The position numbers were made by a program, and so were the translations under genes. Of a stretch of DNA of 34,901 nucleotides, positions 1-7,726 are shown one piece after another. Source of the DNA: an uncultured Collinsella sp. (lineage in GTDB: Bacteria; Actinomycetota; Coriobacteriia; Coriobacteriales; Coriobacteriaceae); contig CABSNU010000022.1 of assembly GCA_902479135.1 (NCBI GenBank), positions 1 through 34,901 of the forward strand, read 5' to 3'. The notes under the pieces were generated by a model. It was not told the DNA's origin, searched no databases, and was given only the letters and a program-made list of their open reading frames with translations. Numbering within the stretch: position 1 is the stretch's first letter; every line of letters starts with the position of its first letter.

Positions 1-150
1 CGGAAAGAAGCTGCGACGCGGGGGAGGCGACCCCAATGGCTTTCTCATATCGTCTTTGCGTTCTATAAAGAGCTGTAATACAAGAACTCGCCTTCTTTTA
101 GCTTGTCTTACTGTTTGGCTGTATTTTGAGTCCTTCTTTTGTATTTGCGC

Positions 151-156
151 GATAAT
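151..156 (+). promoter_or_regulatory. possible -10 element for the coaE-lytic transglycosylase pair
   Basis: GATAAT lies 29 bases before the coaE start in an A+T-rich stretch (about 79-170) that contrasts with the surrounding genes. A TTGAGT hexamer at 126-131 could be the -35, but the 19-base spacing is long. This is a pattern match only. Confidence 0.3.
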
Positions 157-184
157 AACTCCCATTGGCGTTAGGGAGGACTTG

Positions 185-826
185 ATGTTTACCGTTTTTG
201 TCTTGGGCAATATTGCTTCGGGTAAGTCGACTGCCTGCCGCTATCTCGAATCTCATGGCGCCATGCTTATCGATCTGGACGAGCTTGCCAAATCGCTGTA
301 TGTGCCAGGCTCCGATATCGTCAATGCCCTCGCGGAAGAATTTGGCTGGGATATTTTGGACGAGGAGGGCGGCGTTCGCCGTAACATCCTCGCTTCTCGA
401 GCTTTTGTTTCTCCTGATGCGGTCGCGAGGCTCAATAGCATTGTGCACCCCGTTCTCATTGAGCAGCTGTCACTGAGGATTCTTGATCCGGTTTGCTGCA
501 CGGTTTCGTCCCCCCGTTATCCCTTTGCGGTTGTCGAGGTTTCTGCCCCGACTGGTTTTGAGGATGCTTTTGGCCTGGCTGATGAAATTCTGGTCATCAG
601 CGCCCCTTTGTCAGTTCGTCGCGAGCGCGCTATTCAACGTGGTATGGAGCCATCTGATTTCGATGCCCGTTCTGCTTGCCAGCCCGATGAGTCTGCGCTG
701 TGCAATCTCGCTATAACGGTGATTGATAATGCCGCAGGCGATAATTCGCTCTTTGAGCAGCTTGACTCATGGCTTGCATGCCACGGGTTTATAGATACTC
801 CGGATAAGGAGGAGGCCGATGCCTAA
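185..826 (+). CDS. coaE: dephospho-CoA kinase
   Basis: Probable dephospho-CoA kinase, the cytosolic enzyme that phosphorylates dephospho-CoA in the last step of coenzyme A synthesis. The 213-residue product has a P-loop at residues 8-16 (GNIASGKST). This is followed by a DLDELAK segment and an IVHP motif near residues 98-101, both in the expected places for CoaE. The length fits the family (about 200 residues). I chose the ATG at 185 because GGGAGG lies just upstream and the P-loop follows at once; the frame stays open to 56 but that extension looks non-family. The P-loop is more divergent than the usual GGIGSGKS. The stop overlaps the next gene's start by 8 bases, so the two are probably co-translated. 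Confidence 0.82.
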   Translation: MFTVFVLGNIASGKSTACRYLESHGAMLIDLDELAKSLYVPGSDIVNALAEEFGWDILDEEGGVRRNILASRAFVSPDAVARLNSIVHPVLIEQLSLRILDPVCCTVSSPRYPFAVVEVSAPTGFEDAFGLADEILVISAPLSVRRERAIQRGMEPSDFDARSACQPDESALCNLAITVIDNAAGDNSLFEQLDSWLACHGFIDTPDKEEADA

Positions 827-1400
827 GGCACGTTTCTTTACGTGGTATCGCGTGGCGCCACTTGCCGTTGTGTTCGTCTTCGGCCTTATTTCGCTCGTCT
901 ACTCGTATGCTCCTGCTGTTTTCTTTAAGCCGCTGTATCCGATTGACTACGAGGCATATGTAAAGCAATCCAGTATTTCGCATAATCTGGATCCGTATCT
1001 GGTGTGCGCTGTCATTAAGTCTGAATCGAATTGGGATCCCAAGGCCGAATCGAATCAGGGTGCTCAGGGATTGATGCAGCTGATGCCCGTGACTGCTCAG
1101 GATATGATCGCCAAGGGCCTTGTCGACGGTGACGAGTATTCGGCCGACAACCTTAACGATCCGGCTACGAATATCGAGTTTGGCTGTGCGTATCTTTCGT
1201 ATCTTCTAGCGTATTTTAACGGGTCGACTGACAGTGCCATTGCCGCCTATAACGCCGGTATGGGCAATGTCGACGGATGGGCGCAGCAGAACACGTCACT
1301 CCATAATGCGATTACCTTCCCTGAAACTCAGGCTTATCTGATTCGTGTCAATAATGCCTGGGTTCGCTATAAGACCCTCTATCCCGATCGGTTCGTATAG
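819..1400 (+). CDS. membrane-anchored lytic murein transglycosylase (SLT domain)
   Basis: A 193-residue protein with one N-terminal membrane segment (about residues 11-35), which probably anchors it outside the membrane, followed by an Slt-type lysozyme-like domain. Visible motifs are KSESNW with the likely catalytic Glu69, GLMQLMP at 84-90 and AAYNAG at 142-147, the classical soluble lytic transglycosylase set. Enzymes of this family cut the MurNAc-GlcNAc bond and leave 1,6-anhydro-MurNAc. The ATG at 819 has a strong AAGGAGGA site at 806-813 and lies inside the last codons of coaE. The coupling to coaE is positional; no shared function is implied. The role (wall growth, division or turnover) cannot be read from sequence. 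Confidence 0.88.
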   Translation: MPKARFFTWYRVAPLAVVFVFGLISLVYSYAPAVFFKPLYPIDYEAYVKQSSISHNLDPYLVCAVIKSESNWDPKAESNQGAQGLMQLMPVTAQDMIAKGLVDGDEYSADNLNDPATNIEFGCAYLSYLLAYFNGSTDSAIAAYNAGMGNVDGWAQQNTSLHNAITFPETQAYLIRVNNAWVRYKTLYPDRFV

Positions 1401-1420
1401 GACTATGCCTGCCGCCTGCG

Positions 1421-1426
1421 TATACT
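1421..1426 (+). promoter_or_regulatory. candidate -10 (TATACT) upstream of uvrB
   Basis: TATACT lies 31 bases before the uvrB start, within the 51-base gap after the transglycosylase gene. No convincing -35 is visible. The same hexamer appears upstream of the YbaK-type gene and of rapZ. Confidence 0.3.
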
Positions 1427-1451
1427 GCAGATATATGAGTTAGGAGTATCC

Positions 1452-3692
1452 ATGGCGGAATTTGAAGTTGAGCGTGTTGGAGGAGAGCTCAAACGTTTTG
1501 GCGTTGAGGGCTCTGAGGTGCCATTTAAGGTTGTATCTCCTTATGAGCCTGCAGGTTCTCAGCCTAAGGCCATTGAGTCGCTTGTGCAGGGTGTGAGGGA
1601 CGGAGATCGCTATCAGGTTTTGCTGGGCGTGACTGGTTCGGGCAAGACCTTCACGATGGCTAAGACTATTGAGGCCCTGGGGAAGCCGACGCTGGTCATG
1701 GCTCCCAATAAAACGCTCGCCGCTCAGCTTGCGAGCGAGCTCAAAGAGTTCTTTCCCAACAATGCTGTGGTCTACTTTGTCTCGTACTACGACTACTATC
1801 AGCCCGAGGCGTATGTGCCGCAAAGCGATACATATATCGAGAAAGACTCCTCGATTAACGAAGAGGTCGAGATGCTGCGCCATCAGGCGACCGCGTCACT
1901 GCTCTCTCGACGCGATGTGATCGTTGTCGCATCGGTCTCGTGTATCTATGGCATTGGCTCTCCTGAGGACTATGCGGGCCTGGCTCCAAACGTCGACAAG
2001 AAGGTGCCGCTCGAGCGCGATGACTTTATCCATGCACTTATCGACATTCAATATGATCGCAATGACTATGACCTGGCACGCGGCACGTTCCGCGTGCGCG
2101 GCGATGTTGTCGACGTGTATCCGCCTTATGCCGAGCATCCGTTGCGGTTTGAGTTCTTTGGCGACGAGGTCGAGCTGATTGCCGAGATCGATGAGGTCAC
2201 CGGAGAGATGCTTCGTGAGTACGAGGCCATCCCCGTATGGCCGGCATCGCACTACGTGACCGAGAAGCCGAAGGTCAAGGCGGCTCTGAAATCGATCAGC
2301 GAAGAGTGCGAGAAACGCGTGGCGGAGCTCAAGGCGACCGACAAGTTGCTCGAGGCGCAGCGTCTGCAGCAGCGCACCGATTATGATCTTGAGATGCTCG
2401 AGACGATGGGCTTTTGCAACGGCATCGAGAACTACTCGCGTCATCTGGACGGTCGCAAGCCGGGTGAGCCGCCGTTTACCCTGATCGATTACTTTCCTAA
2501 GGACATGCTCTGTATCATCGACGAGAGCCATGTGACGGTGCCGCAGATCCGCGGCATGCATGAAGGCGACCGCTCGCGTAAGGTAACGCTGGTGGAACAC
2601 GGTTTTCGCCTGCCCTCGGCACTCGATAACCGCCCGCTTCGTTTCGATGAGTTTGAGGCAAGGATACCCCAGTTTATCTATGTTTCGGCCACGCCGGGCG
2701 ACTACGAGCTGCGGGTGAGCCAAAACGACGTGGAGCAGATTATTCGTCCGACCGGTCTGCTCGACCCCAAGATCGATGTGCGTCCGGTTCGTGGGCAGAT
2801 TGACGATCTTGAGGACGAGATTCGCGAGCGCGTTGCCCGCAAGGAGCGCGTGCTGGTGACCACGCTCACCAAGCGCATGGCCGAGGACCTGACCGACCAT
2901 CTGCTTGATGCCGGCATTAAGGTCAATTACATGCACTCCGATACAGCGACGATGGACCGTGTCGAGATCCTGCGAACGCTGCGCGAGGGCAAGATCGATG
3001 TTCTCGTTGGCATCAACCTGCTTCGCGAGGGCCTAGACCTTCCCGAGGTCTCACTGGTGGCAATTCTCGATGCCGATAAGGAAGGCTTCTTGCGCAACCG
3101 CCGTTCGCTGATTCAGACGATTGGCCGCGCGGCCCGTAACGCCGATGGCGAAGTCATCATGTATGCGGACGTTGTGACCGATTCGATGAAAGAGGCCATC
3201 GAGGAGACGCAGCGCCGTCGCGAGATTCAGATGGCATATAACGAAGAGCATGGCATTGTGCCCAAGACGGTGCGCAAGGCCATCAACGACATCTCAAGTT
3301 TTATTGCCGAGGCCGAAAAAACCGTGGGTTCCAAGGGGCGCTCGAAGGGCGACTCTCTTGGCCATGGCGCATTCTATACGCCCGATGAGTCGGGCGAGGG
3401 TGGCGTGCCGGAAACGGTGGCGCCCGAGCAGACACTTGCGGAGCAGTTGGAAGAACTGCCGCATGACGAGCTTGTGCGGATCGTCGAAACCATGGAAGAG
3501 GATATGCGTAACGCTTCTGCCGCCATGGACTTTGAGGAGGCGGCGCGCCTGCGCGATGCCGTCGTTCAGATTCGGGCGATGCTCGAGGGTGCGTCTGAGG
3601 ACGAGACGATTGAGCGCTTACGTTCGCAGGCCCGCAAGGGTTCCACGTTCGCATCGGGCAGAAAACGCCAGGGTGCACGGTTTAAGAAATAG
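1452..3692 (+). CDS. uvrB: excinuclease ABC subunit UvrB
   Basis: UvrB is the damage-verifying helicase-like subunit of nucleotide excision repair; it is loaded by UvrA and recruits UvrC. The 746-residue product has Walker A GVTGSGKT at 59-66 and the beta-hairpin region with YYDYYQPEAY near 110-120. DESH follows at 357-360, then the C-terminal helicase motifs including the QTIGRAARN stretch, and a UVR motif near 670-706 that contacts UvrC. It is longer than typical UvrB (about 660-700 residues) because of a low-complexity linker before the UVR motif and a basic tail rich in Lys and Arg. The start has TAGGAG at 1441-1446. uvrA and uvrC are also in this window but not in the same transcription unit. 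Confidence 0.97.
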   Translation: MAEFEVERVGGELKRFGVEGSEVPFKVVSPYEPAGSQPKAIESLVQGVRDGDRYQVLLGVTGSGKTFTMAKTIEALGKPTLVMAPNKTLAAQLASELKEFFPNNAVVYFVSYYDYYQPEAYVPQSDTYIEKDSSINEEVEMLRHQATASLLSRRDVIVVASVSCIYGIGSPEDYAGLAPNVDKKVPLERDDFIHALIDIQYDRNDYDLARGTFRVRGDVVDVYPPYAEHPLRFEFFGDEVELIAEIDEVTGEMLREYEAIPVWPASHYVTEKPKVKAALKSISEECEKRVAELKATDKLLEAQRLQQRTDYDLEMLETMGFCNGIENYSRHLDGRKPGEPPFTLIDYFPKDMLCIIDESHVTVPQIRGMHEGDRSRKVTLVEHGFRLPSALDNRPLRFDEFEARIPQFIYVSATPGDYELRVSQNDVEQIIRPTGLLDPKIDVRPVRGQIDDLEDEIRERVARKERVLVTTLTKRMAEDLTDHLLDAGIKVNYMHSDTATMDRVEILRTLREGKIDVLVGINLLREGLDLPEVSLVAILDADKEGFLRNRRSLIQTIGRAARNADGEVIMYADVVTDSMKEAIEETQRRREIQMAYNEEHGIVPKTVRKAINDISSFIAEAEKTVGSKGRSKGDSLGHGAFYTPDESGEGGVPETVAPEQTLAEQLEELPHDELVRIVETMEEDMRNASAAMDFEEAARLRDAVVQIRAMLEGASEDETIERLRSQARKGSTFASGRKRQGARFKK

Positions 3693-3696
3693 CGAA

Positions 3697-3738
3697 CATG
3701 CCCCGAGTTCCCTGCGGAGCTCGGGGCATGCGTCTTTT
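3697..3738 (+). terminator. terminator after uvrB, shared with the converging gene
   Basis: An 11-bp perfect stem, CATGCCCCGAG (3697-3707) with CTCGGGGCATG (3720-3730), has a 12-base loop and is followed by a short TCTTTT run. It lies between convergent stops (uvrB at 3692 and the minus-strand gene at 3758), so it may serve both strands. Confidence 0.75.
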
Positions 3739-3757
3739 GCGCGCTGGAATTCGTGCG

Positions 3758-5398
3758 TTAGAGGTCTGCGATCAGGGCTTCGGCACAACGAATGCCGTCG
3801 GTGGCGGCGCTCATGATGCCGCCGGCATATCCAGCTCCCTCACCGCAAGGGTAGAGGCCCGGGGTCGACACGGCATGGCATGTTCGGTCTCGGGTGACGG
3901 TGACCGGTGAGCTCGAGCGAGTCTCCACACCGGTAAGAACAGCATCGGAGCGGTCGTAGCCTCGTAGCTTTTTTCCGAGTAGGGGAAGTCCTAGGCGGAG
4001 CGACTCGACGATATGCTGCGGCAAGGCTTCGTCAATTGCCGTCCAGGTCACACCGAGCGGATAGGTGGGCTTTACCTTTCCGGGTGCCTTGCTGGCACGT
4101 CCTGCGAGGAAATCTCCGACGAGCTGTGCCGGTGCGTTCCAGTTGGAACCGCCCAGGCGATAGGCGGCCGCCTCGCAGGCACGCTGGAGCTCGATGCCGG
4201 CGAGCGGGTCATCGTTGGGAAGGTCCTCGGGTGTGACGTTAACGAGCAGGGCGGCATTTGCGTTGCGTCCGTCGCGGGCATTGAGACTGGCGCCGTTGAC
4301 GCACAGGTGGCCCTGCTCGGAAGAGGCGGCGACAACCTGCCCGCCGGGGCACATGCAAAACGAGAACACGCTGCGGCCGTTGGGAAGATGGGCGACGAGC
4401 TTGTAAGGGGCTGCTCCGAGGGCAGGATGTCCCGCCGAGGCTCCGTATTGGACTCGGTCGATGTCGCGCTGCGGATGCTCGATGCGAACGCCCATGGCAA
4501 AGGTCTTTTGTGCGAGGGCCACGTTGTGGCCCTTAAGGAGCTCAAAAATATCGCGAGCAGAATGCCCGCAGGCGAGGATGAGGTGCTTTGTCTCGATTGG
4601 CTCACAAGCGGCGTCTTGGGACGATTGGACATCAATACCGGTGATGGCGCCAGACGCGTCGATGCGAATGTCGACGAGCTTCGTTCGATAACGGACGACA
4701 CCTCCGAGCTGCTCGATGCGCTGGGATATAGCGGTGACAACCGTGGGAAGGATGTCGGAGCCAATGTGCGGCTTGGCATCCCACAGAATATCGCGGGGCG
4801 CACCCGCCTCGACGAAGGTTTCGAGGATAAGGCGATGGGCGGGATTTTTGGTTCCCGTATTGAGTTTGCCGTCCGAGAAGGTTCCCGCGCCGCCCAGGCC
4901 AAACTGGATATTGCTCTCGGGGTCGAGGATGCGCTCCTTTAGAAAGAGATCGATCGCCTGCGAGCGGCGAAATGCCGGGTCGCCGCGCTCGATGAGCAAG
5001 GGCTTAAGACCTGCTTCGGCGAGCGTAAGCGCAGCGAAAAGGCCGGCGCATCCGGCGCCGACAACGACAGGGCGTTCTTGAGGTGCGTCGGAGGCGGGGG
5101 AGGGGAATGAAGGCTCATCGTCTTCTATCGCGCGTACGCGCGAGTGGTCACGCTCGGCAACGCTGTCGACCGCTTCTCGCTCGAGGTGGGGACTAGTCAG
5201 CTCAACACGAAAGCTCAGGATAAAATGGACGTCTCGTTTTTTGCGAGCGTCGATTGACTTGCGGTGGAGCTCGATGGACTTGATCTCGGAGTCCTTGCAA
5301 CGTAAGACGCGCTTGGCGACTCGCTTGCCAACAATGAGGCAGGCATTTTCATCGCCGGCTTCATCGAGCGACGCGTTGACTTGGGTGATTTCGATCAT
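3758..5398 (-). CDS. FAD-dependent dehydrogenase-like protein (COG2509 type)
   Basis: A 546-residue flavoprotein of the uncharacterised FAD-dependent dehydrogenase group. Residues 1 to about 100 form an N-terminal domain typical of the group. A dinucleotide-binding GAGCAG motif follows at 114-119 with the acidic strand end IERG near 136-139. The C-terminal part contains LYPCGEGAGYAGGI, the second FAD-contact motif. The reaction is unknown. The start at 5398 is supported by AAGGAG six bases upstream on the minus strand; the frame is open to 5521 but that extension crosses a hairpin. It lies downstream of a second flavoprotein gene in the same direction, with a possible terminator between them. 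I am sure of the fold and not of any substrate. Confidence 0.85.
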   Translation of the reverse strand: MIEITQVNASLDEAGDENACLIVGKRVAKRVLRCKDSEIKSIELHRKSIDARKKRDVHFILSFRVELTSPHLEREAVDSVAERDHSRVRAIEDDEPSFPSPASDAPQERPVVVGAGCAGLFAALTLAEAGLKPLLIERGDPAFRRSQAIDLFLKERILDPESNIQFGLGGAGTFSDGKLNTGTKNPAHRLILETFVEAGAPRDILWDAKPHIGSDILPTVVTAISQRIEQLGGVVRYRTKLVDIRIDASGAITGIDVQSSQDAACEPIETKHLILACGHSARDIFELLKGHNVALAQKTFAMGVRIEHPQRDIDRVQYGASAGHPALGAAPYKLVAHLPNGRSVFSFCMCPGGQVVAASSEQGHLCVNGASLNARDGRNANAALLVNVTPEDLPNDDPLAGIELQRACEAAAYRLGGSNWNAPAQLVGDFLAGRASKAPGKVKPTYPLGVTWTAIDEALPQHIVESLRLGLPLLGKKLRGYDRSDAVLTGVETRSSSPVTVTRDRTCHAVSTPGLYPCGEGAGYAGGIMSAATDGIRCAEALIADL

Positions 5399-5413
5399 CG
5401 AGGTCTCCTTAGA

Positions 5414-5450
5414 GGCAAGAAAGAGGCCGTCCGGTATCCCAGACGGCCCG
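5414..5450 (-). terminator. possible intrinsic terminator or attenuator between two flavoprotein genes
   Basis: On the minus strand GGCCGTC and GACGGCC (plus positions 5442-5448 and 5425-5431) form a 7-bp stem, followed by TCTTTCTT. It is just upstream of the ribosome-binding site of the 5398 gene, so it could end the upstream transcript or attenuate read-through. Confidence 0.5.
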
Positions 5451-5478
5451 AATGCGTTTTTGATTATAGACTGCGCGG

Positions 5479-6750
5479 CTACAGGCTGCTTGCAGCGCGA
5501 ATGCCCGAGATCCAGGCCCACGCAAGGTTAAAGCCTCCGCAATCGGCGTCGATGTCGAGCGCTTCACCGCAGACGTAAAGCGGGGCGTCGACAACGCTGC
5601 GCGCGCGTAGGCTGGGTGTTGAGATGCTCTCGACAGATATGCCACCACGCGTGACCTGCGCTGAGCGCTCCTCGGCTGTTCCCTCGACGAGCAACTTAAA
5701 GTGTTTGAGGATCGAGACCAGGTGGATGACATCGTTGGAGCCTGGATGGCACTGCTCGAACGCTGTGCAGACGACGCGGGAGAGTTGCGGGGCGAGCATG
5801 CCGTCGAGCCAACGGGGATCGCGGGGCGAAAAGCCGCCGAGCAGCTCAACGCGCCGGTTGAGCATATCGAGCAACTCGTCTTTGGAGAGGTCGGGGAAAA
5901 CGTCGAGCAGGATCGTATCGCCGTGCTGGATACGACGAGAGAGGTTGAAGACAGCGACGCCCGAGATACCGAAGGTTCGAAACAGCACCTCACCGTCTTC
6001 GTGCCAGAGCTCATTATGATTGCGGGCGAGCGTCAAGCGGGCACGGACGCGCAGGCCATCCAACGTTTTGAGTGCCGCCCGATCGCCAACGACCGTTGCC
6101 GATACGGGGCAGAGGATGGGGCGCAGCGAAGTGAGGGGGAGGCGAAACGTATCGGCGATACCGGTGGGTTTGCCGCCCGTAGCGATAATTACGGCATGTG
6201 CCTGCAGGGCCTCGTTCTTGCGAGGGACATCGGTGAGCGCTTTCCGAAGCGAGCGGAGCTCCGATTTTCGGTCATCGTGCTTTTTTGCCTTGAGTGCCCG
6301 CGCTGGACGGTCTATTTGGAGTGCCCAGCCTTCGGAAGCTTTGTGCGCCGAGGCAACGTTGGCTCCGCAGATTAAGGTGATGCCTAGGCGGTCGCAAACG
6401 CTGAGAAGCGCGTCGCGCACCGATTCGGCGCGAAGGGAGCGCGGGTACAGCCGGCCTTCCTCGGAGGTTGTCATGATGCCCAGCGAGGAGAAGAAACCCA
6501 TAAGCTCTTGTTCGGGCTGGGGGCCCATAACGGATTCGACGAATGCGGGGTGGTTATACCGCTGTGGATCAATCGATTCGTTGGAGAGGTTGCAGCGGCC
6601 GTTGCCGGTCGCAAGGAGCTTAAGGCCGCAGGCGACATCGCGCTCAACGATGCAGACGCTTTTGCCAGCGCGTGCGGCCGTAATGGCGGCGGCGAGGCCT
6701 GAAGCCCCGCCGCCGATTACCAGGACGTCATAGAAGGCGCTCGTGTTCAC
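5479..6750 (-). CDS. NAD(P)/FAD-dependent oxidoreductase, HI0933/YhiN family
   Basis: A 423-residue flavoprotein of the HI0933/YhiN family, often annotated as aminoacetone-oxidase-like FAD-binding enzymes. Evidence is the N-terminal VIGGGASGLAAA (about 11-22), the signature LLATGNGRCNLSN (45-57), a late TRGGISVESI segment, and the C-terminal CGEALDIDADCGGFNLAWAW stretch with which this family closes the FAD site. The start codon is GTG and directly follows the TAA of the upstream mrp-type gene with no gap, so translation is probably coupled; only a weak GAGG is seen before it. The physiological substrate is unknown for most members. Neighbouring genes do not reveal one. Confidence 0.88.
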   Translation of the reverse strand: MNTSAFYDVLVIGGGASGLAAAITAARAGKSVCIVERDVACGLKLLATGNGRCNLSNESIDPQRYNHPAFVESVMGPQPEQELMGFFSSLGIMTTSEEGRLYPRSLRAESVRDALLSVCDRLGITLICGANVASAHKASEGWALQIDRPARALKAKKHDDRKSELRSLRKALTDVPRKNEALQAHAVIIATGGKPTGIADTFRLPLTSLRPILCPVSATVVGDRAALKTLDGLRVRARLTLARNHNELWHEDGEVLFRTFGISGVAVFNLSRRIQHGDTILLDVFPDLSKDELLDMLNRRVELLGGFSPRDPRWLDGMLAPQLSRVVCTAFEQCHPGSNDVIHLVSILKHFKLLVEGTAEERSAQVTRGGISVESISTPSLRARSVVDAPLYVCGEALDIDADCGGFNLAWAWISGIRAASSL

Positions 6751-7581
6751 TTAGGCCTCGTCGGTCTCGTGCGGGGTAATGGCCTCGACGGCAGAGACTG
6801 CCTTGGGCAACATGCCATCGGGCAGTGCGGTCTCGACCTCGCCCTTATCGCAGGCCTCGGCGAGTGCCGGATTAATGGGAAGCTTGCCCAAGATGTCGAG
6901 GTTATAGCGCTCTGCGACCTCGGGGAGCTTGCTCTTGCCAAAGACCTCGATCTTCTTGCCGCAGTCGGGGCACTCAATATAGCTCATGTTCTCGACAATG
7001 CCCAGAATGGGGACGTTCATCTTCTCGGCCATGTTGACCGCCTTGGCGACGATCATCGAGACCAGATCCTGCGGGCTCGTGACGATGACGATGCCGTCGA
7101 CGGGCAGCGACTGGAAGACGGTGAGCGCGACGTCGCCTGTTCCCGGAGGCATGTCGACCAGCAGGTAGTCGATGGGGCCCCACGAGGTCTCGCTCCAGAA
7201 CTGCCTAATGGCGCCTGCGATGACCGGACCGCGCCAAAGGACGGGGTCGGTCTCGTTTTGGAGCAGCAGGTTGGAGCTCATGACCTTGACGCCGTGCTCG
7301 GAGATTTCGGGCAGCATAAGGTTGCCAAGGGCATGGACGTGGCGTTCGCTCATACCGAACATCTTGGGGATAGAGGGACCGGTAATGTCGGCATCGAGGA
7401 CGCCGACCTTGTGGCCGTGACGGGCAAGCTCGGTGGCGATGGCACCGGTGACAAATGACTTGCCGACACCGCCCTTGCCGGAAAGCACGGCGATGACGCG
7501 CTTGACCTCGGACAGCGTGTTCTCCTCAAATTGCGACGGCGACGTTTGTCCGCCGGCGGCCTGTGCGTGTTCGCAACCCAT
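6751..7581 (-). CDS. Mrp/NBP35 family Fe-S cluster carrier ATPase
   Basis: A 276-residue P-loop ATPase of the Mrp/ApbC/NBP35 group, which binds and passes on iron-sulfur clusters in the cytoplasm. It carries the deviant Walker A GKGGVGKS at 35-42, the DADITGPSIP segment that defines the group, VDMPPGTGD, and a CPDC pair near residues 201-204 that would bridge a cluster between two subunits. The start at 7581 has AAGGAG at a good distance; the open frame to 7638 lies in the leader and looks untranslated. It lacks the N-terminal MIP18-like domain of E. coli Mrp. It precedes, and probably shares a transcript with, the HI0933-type flavoprotein gene. Confidence 0.9.
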   Translation of the reverse strand: MGCEHAQAAGGQTSPSQFEENTLSEVKRVIAVLSGKGGVGKSFVTGAIATELARHGHKVGVLDADITGPSIPKMFGMSERHVHALGNLMLPEISEHGVKVMSSNLLLQNETDPVLWRGPVIAGAIRQFWSETSWGPIDYLLVDMPPGTGDVALTVFQSLPVDGIVIVTSPQDLVSMIVAKAVNMAEKMNVPILGIVENMSYIECPDCGKKIEVFGKSKLPEVAERYNLDILGKLPINPALAEACDKGEVETALPDGMLPKAVSAVEAITPHETDEA

Positions 7582-7603
7582 GTATGACTCCTTTGTATAT
7601 GCT

Positions 7604-7617
7604 GGGGCCGGGGCCCC
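7604..7617 (-). other. G+C-rich hairpin in the mrp-type leader
   Basis: On the minus strand GGGGC and GCCCC close a four-base loop between the candidate promoter and the ribosome-binding site of the 7581 gene. It could slow or modulate translation initiation. No regulatory role is known. Confidence 0.35.
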
Positions 7618-7636
7618 GCGATGTGACACGAGCGTC

Positions 7637-7666
7637 ATTGTACCCTCGTTTGCGAGCGGGAGTCAT
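7637..7666 (-). promoter_or_regulatory. candidate promoter for the mrp-type gene
   Basis: On the minus strand TACAAT (plus 7637-7642) fits a -10 element. ATGACT (plus 7661-7666) lies 18 bases upstream as a four-of-six match to the -35 consensus. The spacing to the start codon at 7581 is plausible. Confidence 0.4.
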
Positions 7667-7674
7667 TTGCGATG

Positions 7675-7715
7675 CGTTTGGGCCGAGCGTGCTTGCAATA
7701 CGATGGGCCCAAACG
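7675..7715 (-). terminator. long-loop hairpin after the LTA-synthase-like gene
   Basis: CGTTTGGGCC (7675-7684) and GGCCCAAACG (7706-7715) are perfect 10-base inverted arms around a 21-base spacer, starting 12 bases past the stop at 7727. No U-tract follows on the minus strand. It may end transcription as a U-less hairpin or act as a 3' stabiliser. Confidence 0.4.
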
Positions 7716-7726
7716 AATGGGCGGGC

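Noticed and set aside
1..78. Possible 3' end of an upstream gene, 25 codons in frame 1 ending TAA at 76-78
   Set aside because: The tail is too short to recognise and another frame also ends nearby, so I cannot tell whether it is coding.
56..184. N-terminal extension of coaE to 56
   Set aside because: The extra 43 residues are Cys- and Phe-rich, unlike CoaE, and the ATG at 185 has the better ribosome-binding site right before the P-loop.
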